A stretch of DNA of 64,000 bases from Phytophthora colocasiae (Eukaryota; Oomycota; Peronosporomycetes; Peronosporales; Peronosporaceae): the NCBI GenBank assembly GCA_018806915.1, contig JAGKQI010000099.1, positions 1,178,001-1,242,000 on the forward strand, in the 5' to 3' direction. The position numbers and the translations under genes are program-made. The stretch's first letter is position 1, and each line of letters opens with the position of its first letter. The notes beneath the pieces were generated by a model. That model worked only from the letters and a program-made list of their open reading frames with translations, ran no database searches and had not been told where the DNA came from. Below are positions 29,223-37,253 of the stretch, in pieces.

Positions 29223-29481
29223 TGTAGTGACGCCACGGCGTACTGCATCTCAAGCAACCATTGCGCATGCAACGGATGAGACTACGAGTAGGTAACCGAT
29301 GGTACTTGAAGGTGGTTATTCAGACTTAACCTTTGCATATTGCATATTCTAGCTAGCATACTGCGTAGCGAAACTAACAGAAACCAATGCGGCTTTGCCG
29401 CAGCGGCTACATTCAAGACAGAATTCGATTTACTTTCTACTACACGGGTTCTCAAGCAGCATTGGGTCGAAACCCACTACA
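29223..29481 (+). repeat. 3' LTR of chromodomain element 1
   Basis: This 259-bp LTR pairs with 24281-24540 and is followed by the TSD GAGGC. It carries a 1-bp deletion relative to the left LTR near the GATTGTACTTT stretch. Confidence 0.9.
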
Positions 29482-29541
29482 GAGGCGTATGAGCTCCCGC
29501 AGCAACTCTTTATCCTGGTCATTCGAGAATCGGAATACCAT
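29482..29541 (-). pseudogene. Harbinger-associated Myb/SANT-like protein, N-terminal part
   Basis: The minus-strand ATG at 29541 begins MVFRFSNDQDKELLRELIRL, the first helix of a SANT/Myb-like domain with its conserved aromatic and acidic residues. It is separated from its continuation at 24280 by the gypsy element. The junction sits within the GAGGC duplication. Confidence 0.65.
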
Positions 29542-29756
29542 TAGATTAGGCGGCAGCTTTCTTTCTGAGCTCGTACCTGCGAGTTTGTTTGTGCTATTCT
29601 TAAGTGGATTCGTCCTCAAAACTGACCTTGACTACATGTACCACATGGTGCTGTCCACATTTCGGTTTGATGCTAAAGGCGCATTCAACCTATTTTGAGC
29701 AACCGAACTTTCGTTTGAAAATTAGAAACCAATCTAATTTGCTAAAAGCCTCTATT

Positions 29757-30142
29757 GTCAACACTTTACAGCAAACGATGAAGCGGTCGCATTTCCTAGC
29801 CAAGCATGAAGCTCGCCATGTGTGTTGATGGAGCTCCTACCGCTCTACAATTTCGCCAGCCGGACGTCGCACCGCCTTCCCATAGTGTCCGATTGCAAAG
29901 GTTCCAGCAAAACAACTTGCTTTACCATGTGATGCGACGTCCAGGCATTGCCTCACCTTTTCCGACTCTTTTTTGCTAATCACGCCAACGGCCGAAAACA
30001 CTTGGCCTCAGTATGGAGCCCACAAGCTCCGGTAGAACCGCGACCGGCACTGACTCCCTTTCATTCGAGGCATTGGCGACCAGGACTCAGCCGCGGAAGG
30101 TTATTAAGTGAACGTAGGGCGAGTAGAACTCTATCAACAGCT
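29757..30142. other. Short intergenic region upstream of the mucin-like gene
   Basis: The frame of the downstream gene stays open back to 29948 (a possible N-terminal extension of 65 residues rich in R, H and P, without a signal peptide). No other feature is recognised. Confidence 0.3.
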
Positions 30143-31717
30143 ATGAGGACGGTGGCCGATGTGTCCACGGACGATCTGGTCAATAGTCTGCTTAATTCCG
30201 TCACCTCGGGGGCTTCTTCTACGTCTACGAGCAACTCAACGCCTAGTACTTCCACTACGACGACGAAAACGTCAGCACCTTCTTCAGCTTCCGCTTCAGA
30301 GTCTTCCGCTTCCGCTTCTGCTTCTCACAGTGCTTCTTCCTCTTCTTCTAATGATGCTACATCAACTAAAACTACTGACGCACCGGAAACGACCAGTCCA
30401 GCAACGACAGCGCCACCAACGGCTCAAGTATCGGCTTCTTCGTCTACAGGATCAGGCGAGACGGCGACCAAAGGTGCAAGCGAAGGAAGCGACTCCGGAG
30501 GGGGTGGCAATGGCGTCGGTCTCTCCGTCGGCATCGCTATCGGCGTCTTAGCACTTGTCGTCGCCACGTTGTTGTTCTTGAGGTCCCGTAGGAAACGCGC
30601 GCAAAAAGCCCGAGAATCGGCCATGTCCCCGCCGATGGGAGGGGCGACGTGCTTGACAGTACCGGTAGACAGAGGATTCAAGAAGGAACAGGAGCTGGGG
30701 ATGCCAGAGATGTCCATTGAGCTGACGCCGGGGGAGCTGGGGATGTCCAAGGGTTTTGACATGAGCTACGCGAGCTCCCGCTCCAGTGCTACGAGTCAGC
30801 AGTACAACCCCAGCATCGCTAGCAGCACGGACAGCAGCGTCTTCAATACTAAAGGAGGAGTTAGCCCCACGTTCAGTAATCGCAAGATGGCCAGCTATTC
30901 CTACCAGTACCGGGAGTCGGAGGATAACGCTACGAACGCCAATACGTCGTCGGCGCGTAGCAATGACAGCACGACGTTCCACCTCACGGGTTTGATCGGA
31001 AATGGAGCTACAGCTAGTGGGCGTGGACCTAGCAACGCTGCACGTGCTCCCGGATCCAGAAAACTGTCGGCTCCGGACGAATACGCTGAGCTGGTGACGG
31101 CTACCAACGCACACGGACACGTGGACATGAACGCACAGAACCAATCGCCTCAGGTCATGCAGGCGGACTTCACGCAAAGTGCTACGAGTCAGAATGACAT
31201 GGACATCAGCATGGGCCCGGACAATGACAACCAAAGCTTCTTGGCTCCGCTTCCAACACGTGCGGCCCCAGCACCGGCACAGCCCCGACAAGGCCCCGTG
31301 GTCCGTGCTTCAGAGGAGAGTATGGGTCCGGACTCTCCTGTTGCTGGACGTGGCAAGCGAACAGGTTCTGTATACGACACTATTCCGAAGTTATCCGGTG
31401 AGAAGATGTCGGTGTCTTCACGCAGCTCGGAGGAAGATCCGAACGCAATGTCAACCGCTTCGTTCCTGTCGGAATCCTCCATCTCATCCACTTCTACCAG
31501 AGACAGCGCGGCCACATCAGCTCGTGGCTCGGCCTACGTCTCGTCGATGCCATTGCTGCAGCAGTTGTCGAGTGCAGATGACAGCGACTACGGGGAGGAC
31601 TATTCGTCTGAACGCGCGTCCACGGAGTCCACAGACAGCGGCAACACAACTCGTTCAGGTTCGCTTATCGCGTTAAACTTGGAAGCAAAGGACGGCTGCA
31701 GTGAGATCGCCATTTAG
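30143..31717 (+). CDS. Mucin-like single-pass membrane protein
   Basis: Starting at 30143 the product has 524 residues. Residues about 25-120 are almost entirely Ser, Thr and Ala (a likely O-glycosylated stalk). A glycine run follows and then one transmembrane helix (GVGLSVGIAIGVLALVVATL, about 124-147), capped by the positive-inside cluster RSRRKRAQK. The tail of about 370 residues is Ser-rich and presumably cytosolic. This resembles fungal Mid2/Wsc-type wall-stress sensors in layout only; I see no homologous domain. No N-terminal signal peptide is visible from either start, so a reverse signal anchor or an unseen upstream exon is needed. Function unknown. Confidence 0.65.
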   Translation: MRTVADVSTDDLVNSLLNSVTSGASSTSTSNSTPSTSTTTTKTSAPSSASASESSASASASHSASSSSSNDATSTKTTDAPETTSPATTAPPTAQVSASSSTGSGETATKGASEGSDSGGGGNGVGLSVGIAIGVLALVVATLLFLRSRRKRAQKARESAMSPPMGGATCLTVPVDRGFKKEQELGMPEMSIELTPGELGMSKGFDMSYASSRSSATSQQYNPSIASSTDSSVFNTKGGVSPTFSNRKMASYSYQYRESEDNATNANTSSARSNDSTTFHLTGLIGNGATASGRGPSNAARAPGSRKLSAPDEYAELVTATNAHGHVDMNAQNQSPQVMQADFTQSATSQNDMDISMGPDNDNQSFLAPLPTRAAPAPAQPRQGPVVRASEESMGPDSPVAGRGKRTGSVYDTIPKLSGEKMSVSSRSSEEDPNAMSTASFLSESSISSTSTRDSAATSARGSAYVSSMPLLQQLSSADDSDYGEDYSSERASTESTDSGNTTRSGSLIALNLEAKDGCSEIAI

Positions 31718-31983
31718 TCCAAAAGCTCAATGGACGACTCGTACGCAGGGTGAATGTATTTAGTGCGCTGAGTGAGGTTCGATGGCCTAGTCAAGTGGGC
31801 GGCGCAGCTTCAGACAAACTTTTTAGTTAATGATTTTTTTGGGGGGGCAGAGCTACGGAGCTAGGAGAAGCTGTGAGCTGTCAGGCATAATAAAATGAAA
31901 GCGAAAAGCTGGCATATTTGACGTTTTACGTTGTGAAAATGCTCTGTTCTCTTGAGTTCAAAGAGCTCCTTTCTTCCGCTCTT

Positions 31984-32661
31984 TTAGTTGATGTCAGCAG
32001 GACGCAGCCCCTCAGCGCGACTCTCGTCCGAGTTCTCTGGGTTGTTGTAGTCCACATCAGCAAAGTAGTGAGCTTGACGCTTACGCGTACGACGCAAGTG
32101 GCCAGGCTGCAGGTAGTACTGGTCGGGCTCGTCAGCCTTAATGGCCAAACTACCGACGTTGTAACCGCGAGAGCGGTACAGCGTCTTGTTGGGGTAGTAC
32201 GGCACGTGTTGTCCCATGTGGTTGACAAAAGGAGCGTCCGAGTGATCCACAGTCTCCCGCTTCTCCCAGTTCTCGGGCAATTGGCCGCCAGTGCCAGGCA
32301 GCGAGTCCGTGAGGTGGTGCATCCACAGGTGCCACTGAGGAGGGATCAACGTGCCTTCTACCTCGTCCCACGAGTCCACCTGGTACTCAGTCCAGCGGTG
32401 CTGGCCGTAGACTTCCGTCGGGTCTTCGTAGTACTTGAACCCGTTCTCATCTTGGCCTACGTAGCGTCCAAACTTGACATCTCCAGGGTTGTAGAGTTTC
32501 CAGAGAGTCCCCTTCCAGCCGTAGCGCTTGTTCGCCTCCAGGTACTTCTCGAACACCGTGTAGAACGATCGCGTCTGCGTCTTCTGGGTGAGGTTCAAAG
32601 ACTGACGCGATACGAGGCGTCCGCCCACGAGCGCAGCTTGACGACCACTTGCCACGACCAT
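31984..32661 (-). CDS. NDUFA12: NADH dehydrogenase 1 alpha subcomplex subunit 12 (complex I accessory subunit)
   Basis: The product has 225 residues. The N-terminal 35 residues are basic and Ser-rich without acids (ASGRQAALVGGRLVSRQS), a mitochondrial presequence. The NDUFA12/B17.2 core follows: WKGTLWKLYNPGDVKFGRYV, GFKYYEDPTEVYGQHRWTEY, PPQWHLWMHHLTD. This subunit sits on the matrix arm of respiratory complex I. The C-terminal extension after the core (about residues 140-225, ending AEGLRPADIN) is longer than in animals. The gene is single-exon and divergent from the SPIN90-like gene, with about 200 bp between the starts. Confidence 0.9.
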   Translation of the reverse strand: MVVASGRQAALVGGRLVSRQSLNLTQKTQTRSFYTVFEKYLEANKRYGWKGTLWKLYNPGDVKFGRYVGQDENGFKYYEDPTEVYGQHRWTEYQVDSWDEVEGTLIPPQWHLWMHHLTDSLPGTGGQLPENWEKRETVDHSDAPFVNHMGQHVPYYPNKTLYRSRGYNVGSLAIKADEPDQYYLQPGHLRRTRKRQAHYFADVDYNNPENSDESRAEGLRPADIN

Positions 32662-32863
32662 ATTGGAGGAGCTTGTAGGCTTGTAGGCGAGCTTAATATC
32701 GGAGCGTTCTGAGCCGCAAATGGTGATCGATTTAGTACGAAGAGAGAGAGAGAACCACCGGAATGATTAGATTAAGTACGAATAATGTACTGGCATTTAA
32801 CCGGTTGCCGATTTGGCAGAACCGGTATACCGCGTTCACATTACCGGTATTTTTCAGTGAGCG
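32662..32863. promoter_or_regulatory. Bidirectional promoter with three ACCGGT palindromes
   Basis: The roughly 200-bp gap between the divergent NDUFA12 and SPIN90-like genes contains ACCGGT three times (about 32798, 32820 and 32841) and a fourth partial copy (ACCGGA near 32757). These sit within 90 bp on the SPIN90 side. The hexamer is self-complementary, as expected for a site bound by a dimeric regulator. The use is inferred. Confidence 0.4.
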
Positions 32864-33949
32864 ATGGGCATCGTGGACACTATGGACCAGGACGAGAACC
32901 TGGAGCTGCTGGCGCGTATCGAGAAGCAGCTGCGCGTTAAGGGAAACAGCAAGAGAGGGGATGACGTAGCTATTAGCACTGACGATTGGACGCCGCCATC
33001 CGCCCAAATGGCTCGAGAACTGTGGACTTTAGTACTGGACGTCGTCTTCTCCCCATTATGGCTACGTCTTCGTGCTGTAGAGCTGCTGAGTGTATGCTGC
33101 GACTCAGACTCAGATTTCATTGTGAGAATTAATACTCAAGAGTCGTATAAACTTCGAGCAGTGGTCAGTTCAACCTGCCAGGTGATGGAGGAACTGGATG
33201 CTACAGACGCCAAACAGGCCGAACAGCTCTTCACGTGGCTCGGATTCCTCGAACGTGTGCTGTTGGCTACACACAGTGATGTCTGCTCTCAAGTTTTCCA
33301 GAATAGCATGTATGCTGGGATGTTGACCAAAATGCTGCGACTGTTGTCCTCTTGCTCCACTAAAGTCTTCGCAGCGACGACGATCTGTCTGGGACTGTTC
33401 CATGATCATGAGAAGAAGAGTGGACGGTCAGTGCTGGTGGAGGAAGTACTTAGAGATATGAAAGATGGTAGGGAGCATCTCAGTGGGGCTCTACTGCACG
33501 TCATCAATTCGTGTGGATGCCCTTGTCCAAGGGAACGAGTTGTTCACTTGTGGAACGCACTGCAGGTATGTTGAAACAGAGTTTCCATTTTCACTTTTTG
33601 ATGCTGACGAGCTGTACATTTTGTTTAGTTGTTTGGGGACATTATGGCGGATGGGACGGCGTCTGCGCTGGTGTTCGTGAACGATTTCAAGATTTTGATC
33701 GATTTGGTGATTCGAGAGTGCACGGATCTGCCCCAAGAAGACGTCACGCGACTGCATTACATGGAGCTGCTGGAGAGAGTGTTGGACTCGCCTTTGTTCC
33801 TCCAGACTCAAATGTATCGCAAACGGGAGCTCTGGGCACTGTTGGAGTCGCTTCTTGATACTGCAGCACAGGAAGATTCGGTCTTACCGACTGAGCTGCT
33901 GGACAAGATCAAGCAGATTCTTGTGAAATATGTCGATCTGCTGGATTGA
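32864..33949 (+). CDS. SPIN90/Ldb17 (NCKIPSD) leucine-rich domain protein, one intron
   Basis: Exons 32864-33565 and 33629-33949 surround a 63-bp GT-AG intron and give 340 residues. Splicing joins WNALQ to LFGDIMADGTASALVFVNDF. The segment FVNDFKILIDLVIRECTDLP followed by RLHYMELLERVL is the SPIN90/Ldb17 leucine-rich signature. The N-terminal half is helical and Leu-rich, typical of an armadillo-like fold. SPIN90/Dip1 proteins activate Arp2/3 complex to make linear actin filaments, so a role in actin at endocytic sites is inferred. No SH3 or proline-rich region is present, as in yeast Dip1. A short in-frame alternative start (MDQDENLELL) lies 6 codons downstream. Confidence 0.75.
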
Positions 33950-34149
33950 AGGCTGTACTGAACGTTTTGGCTAGAGAATTTTGTAACAATAGCAATGGCT
34001 GCAGACATTTATGCTACTAATACGCGACGCCAGACATGTGAGATTCAACCGTCTGCAAACAACATTCAAGACCACTTGCACACTTGACCTTCATCATTTA
34101 CAAACTCGCCAGCACAATGACTAGCCAAGCCAAGTCTAACTTCCCATAG

Positions 34150-34617
34150 AAGATCGAACTTCGAGCTATGAGCGCGTCGTCACCATGGCAGACAATCTGT
34201 CCTTGAAGATCGTGTACTCAATGTTGGTAGCAGGAGACACGAAGACTTTAGAGCGTCTGTTTACCCGTCGCTCTCACCCGAACTTTCAACATGCACCCGC
34301 GAATGCGAGCAATACAAACCAAGGGTGAAATCTTCATGGCGGAAATCCACGAACCAGTTCCTCTCGACGACATCTCCAGCAAGAACCTCCTCCGAATCAG
34401 ACGTCAGAAGCTTTTGCAAACTGGGGACAGTACGCAGACGATAAATGCAACATCGCAATCGATCGCTACAGGCAGTTCCCCTTCTTCCTGACTGTTTGGA
34501 TTCATAAACGGTCTGAAAAGAACATGAGACGAGCTTGTTCATTCTACTACATGACCGACGGGTACTCTGGAATGATAGTGCTCAACTGCGTCCTCTCTAC
34601 TATCCAACCAAAGGGAT
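34150..34617 (+). pseudogene. Acyltransferase pseudogene, 5' part, cut by the retrotransposon nest
   Basis: Pieces in shifting frames match the N-terminal third of the acyltransferase at 4199-5782: LKIVYSMLVAGDTKTLERLF (about 34205-34265), NMHPRMRAIQTKGEIFMAEI (about 34290-34350), and YYMTDGYSGMIVLN (about 34540-34580). In the last piece the catalytic His of HxxxDG is Tyr. The sequence stops at 34617 where a 624-bp LTR begins. It resumes at 61169 after the GGAT target duplication. The N-terminal exon has at least two frame lesions. Confidence 0.8.
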
Positions 34618-35241
34618 TGTGACGAACCCAATTGCTCTTGTCCGTTAGGGGCGTACAGCTAACAATGCTGCGCTGCGCTGTCTCGCCGGGTTCTTCTTTA
34701 TTGTAGGGCTTCTTTTCGCTTACTCAATGCAAAACACTTCAACACCGTAAGGGCTCAGTTCACCTGCGCCGGAACTTCGTTCCTATTTATATTCAATATA
34801 CTCGAGCTTCCTCTCGTACGTTCAACTTCGCCCGTTCGTTTACCCGCTTCCTTCGTCCTTCGTCCGTCACCGTGAGGTCACTTCACAGGCTCGTCGTCGC
34901 CACTGCAATTTCCGACCCGCGTCTCGTCGTCGTCACAAATTCTCAACTAACCCGCTTCACAGCGTGCTATTTCCTCGCTTCTCCGTCCAGTCGTTCTTTG
35001 GCTTCACCCCAGTGGACGCGTTCTTCTCCACCCGAGATCTCCGTTACTCTCCGGACGTTCACCAATCGCGTGCGTCGTTGCTAACCTACAGTCGTTGCTC
35101 CCTCATTGAATCAGCCGTCGATCGTCGCGCACCGTCAGTATCTTCAACATGAGACGTCCGGCGAGCATTCTTGTCGCCCGCGTCAATCAATACGCCATTA
35201 ACTGCCGTCGATTCTGCAACATTCAGCCTCATACTGTTACA
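34618..35241 (-). repeat. 3' LTR of gypsy element A
   Basis: This 624-bp LTR is 3' in element orientation. It contains a TATTTATA-like box (about 34782) and pairs with 60545-61168. Small open frames within it are repeated identically in the other LTR and are not genes. Confidence 0.92.
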
Positions 35242-35650
35242 CGCCTTCTCCTTCCCCAGAGTCTTCCACGACTCTGGCGGCCTGAAAGAACTGTTCGTAG
35301 TCTCGCATCGACACCCAGAACGTCCCATCATTCCGTCCTGTTCGCCGCGTATGTTGCTGTTCGTCGTTCGTCTGCAATGGTCGCAATTCAACTTCAAGAA
35401 CGTATTGTCCGGCCGAATTTCGTCGTCGTCGTCTCCGCAGCTCCACCAGCATTCCACGTTGGATAGATTCGTCGCTCGTACTTGCATTTGCTTCTCTCGT
35501 TCGCTTCGGTACTCGTCCAGCCGTGATTGTATTAACTTCAGCCGTCTTTGATTCACGAGCATCTCCGAACGTCGTTGCACTCGCTTCTGACTCCAACGCG
35601 CCTTCATTCGACAGTTCTTCAATAATGTCGTCGCCAATTTGCTGTAACAA
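35237..35650 (-). CDS. Extra ORF downstream of integrase in gypsy element A
   Basis: This 137-codon frame begins 3 nt after the integrase stop and ends at the LTR edge. It contains LVELRRRRRRNSAGQYVLEV and WVSMRDYEQFFQAARVVED. I do not recognise the fold. It could be a separately expressed accessory protein or a C-terminal extension of Pol reached by frameshifting. Position (after integrase, before the LTR) is where errantiviruses carry env, but no transmembrane segment or signal peptide is present, so it is not env. Confidence 0.5.
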   Translation of the reverse strand: MLQQIGDDIIEELSNEGALESEASATTFGDARESKTAEVNTITAGRVPKRTREANASTSDESIQRGMLVELRRRRRRNSAGQYVLEVELRPLQTNDEQQHTRRTGRNDGTFWVSMRDYEQFFQAARVVEDSGEGEGV

Positions 35651-35653
35651 CTG

Positions 35654-36981
35654 TCAGGGATGGTGGTATTTCACTAAAAAGGACACATGAGCTATCATCA
35701 GCTCTCCGCCTCCGTCCAAATCTTCGCGTCTTAGGAGAAAGTTATCGTAACCAGCTGACTCGATCACTCTAGCAGGTCCAATCCAGGAGTGCACAAATTT
35801 AGATGCTTTGGGGCCTCTCGGAGGTCGAAACACCCACACCTTATCTCCTGGTCCGAATTCACTCTGCTTCTTCGTCTTCCGGTTATAATATCTGGCCTGT
35901 CGTTCCTGTTCTCGTCTTCGTGCTTCTTCAGCGCATTCGTGACTCACTTTCAACATCTTCAGTAAGTTCTGATGGTATTCTGGCAACTCACCAGCTTCCG
36001 TCACGTGGGTTCGTCGTAGCAACTCATTAGGCGTTCGTAACTTTCGTCCCATCATTAACTCGTTCGGTATCAACGCTACAGTCGAATGCTTGCCCGAGTT
36101 ATACGAGTATACCGCAAAATCCACCCAGTTATCCCAGTCACATTGTCGTTCATCACTCATGTACGTAGCCACACAATCCTTCCAAGTCCTGTGAAACCTC
36201 TCCACAAGCCCGATCATCTGTGGGCGGTACGGCACTGGGTTGGTCTGTTGAGCTTGTAAGAGAGTCACCAGTTCCTCAATTACTTTGCCCGTCAGTTCTG
36301 GAGCACCGTCCGTCAACAATTCGCGAAATGGTCCAAACTTCAGAACAACCTCCTTCATTAAGAAGTCCGCGACCTTACTTGCTTCATGACTTTCTACCGT
36401 CGTCGCAACAGCATATCTCGTCACGTACTCCAGCGCTGCAATTACATATCGCTGTCCATGTTCTCCAACAGGTAGAGGTCCGGCTACATCTAAGGCCCAA
36501 CGATCTCCAACATCTCCACCACGTAAACTTCTCAACGGTGGCACAACTTCTTTCGGTTTAACTTTTCGACTTCCGCATTCTTGACATCCGCGTACCCATC
36601 GTCTCACGTCCTTCGCTAGATTCGGCCACCAGTATACCTGAGCTACTCGAGCTTGAGTGTGCGTCGTCTGTAAGTGTCCCGCCCATATCGAATCGTGGCA
36701 TTCCTTAAACGCTATTGGTCTCAACACAGCAGGTAATATCACTTTGACGCCGTCCGTCGTCTCAATCACTGCCAAGCCAAAACTCGTCGTCACATGCATG
36801 CCTCGATATTCACCGTCTTTGATCAACCGCTGCACTGATTTGCTCTCCCTTTGTGCTTCGCAGATTTCTTCGTCGGTCAACTGCAGGCTATCTCCTTGTT
36901 CACGGATTCGTCGTCGTTCAGCTCGTGCATGCTCCTGTTCGCTCCAACGTTGTCCTTGTGGTTTCGTTCGAGTCGACGTCG
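35654..36981 (-). CDS. Integrase of gypsy element A (N-terminus cut by copia element 2)
   Basis: The HHCC module (ECHDSIWAGHLQ ... GCQECGSRK) is followed by the DDE core: WALDVAGPLPVGEHGQ, LLTDGAPELTGKV, and GLVERFHRTWKD. A GPY-like region (KFVHSWIGPARVIESAG) is near the C-terminus. The open frame extends artificially into the copia LTR, where a spurious start (MVVAFGNSYW) lies. The true upstream part, the RNase H-integrase linker, continues at 42240 beyond the copia insertion. The product would be released from the Gag-Pol polyprotein. Confidence 0.85.
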
Positions 36982-37216
36982 TGTTTAAAGGTGAACTTCT
37001 TCTTCGAGTATGGAAGGACGGCTTTGCAAGAAGACTGTAGATTGAGAACTGATGTATTTTAGCTACCACTGCTTTCTCTTCTCCGTTGGTTTCAACGCCC
37101 AGCTTCGCTGGAGTCCAGTAGCTATTTCCGAATGCAACGACCATTGGTCCAAATGCAAGATAGCTCCACAGCCATCACAACGTACCGTGATCTGATCTTG
37201 GATACGTTTTCCAACA
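36982..37216 (-). repeat. 3' LTR of copia element 2
   Basis: This 235-bp LTR pairs with 42005-42239. The single difference is C versus T in the GGACGGCTTTGC stretch. Confidence 0.9.
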
Positions 37217-37253
37217 CGCCTCCCTCGAGCTCCATGAGTTCGAACCCTTCCTT

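Larger units (their letters stand above)
24281..29481 (+). mobile_element. Ty3/Gypsy chromodomain element 1, with internal inversion
   Basis: The LTRs at 24281-24540 and 29223-29481 begin TGTAGTGACG and end ACCCACTACA. The 5-bp TSD is GAGGC (24276-24280 and 29482-29486). They differ by eye at three substitutions and a 1-bp indel in 260 bp. A purine-rich tract (GGAGGGCGG) abuts the right LTR. Gene order is gag, zinc knuckle/protease, reverse transcriptase/RNase H, integrase and chromodomain, but the RT/RNase H block lies on the opposite strand. The insertion lies inside the Myb-like gene of the Harbinger element. Confidence 0.9.
22102..29753 (+). mobile_element. PIF/Harbinger transposon, dead, split by a gypsy element
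   Basis: The left end AGAGGCTTTTAGCAAAT is exactly inverted at the right end (29737-29753). Both ends are flanked by ATT (22099-22101 and 29754-29756), a 3-bp duplication as expected for PIF/Harbinger, although the usual target is TWA. Without the nested gypsy element it is about 2.45 kb. It carries the two genes typical of the superfamily in convergent order: a DDE transposase (+) and a Myb/SANT-like DNA-binding protein (-). Both are broken. Confidence 0.85.

Noticed and set aside
34872..35152. Small ORFs repeated at 60799-61079
   Set aside because: They are inside the gypsy A LTRs.
35237..35650. env-like gene in gypsy element A
   Set aside because: No signal peptide, transmembrane segment or cysteine pattern.
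35654..37144. Integrase start at MVVAFGNSYW (37144)
   Set aside because: The first 55 codons are copia LTR sequence that happens to be in frame; the true upstream sequence is at 42240.
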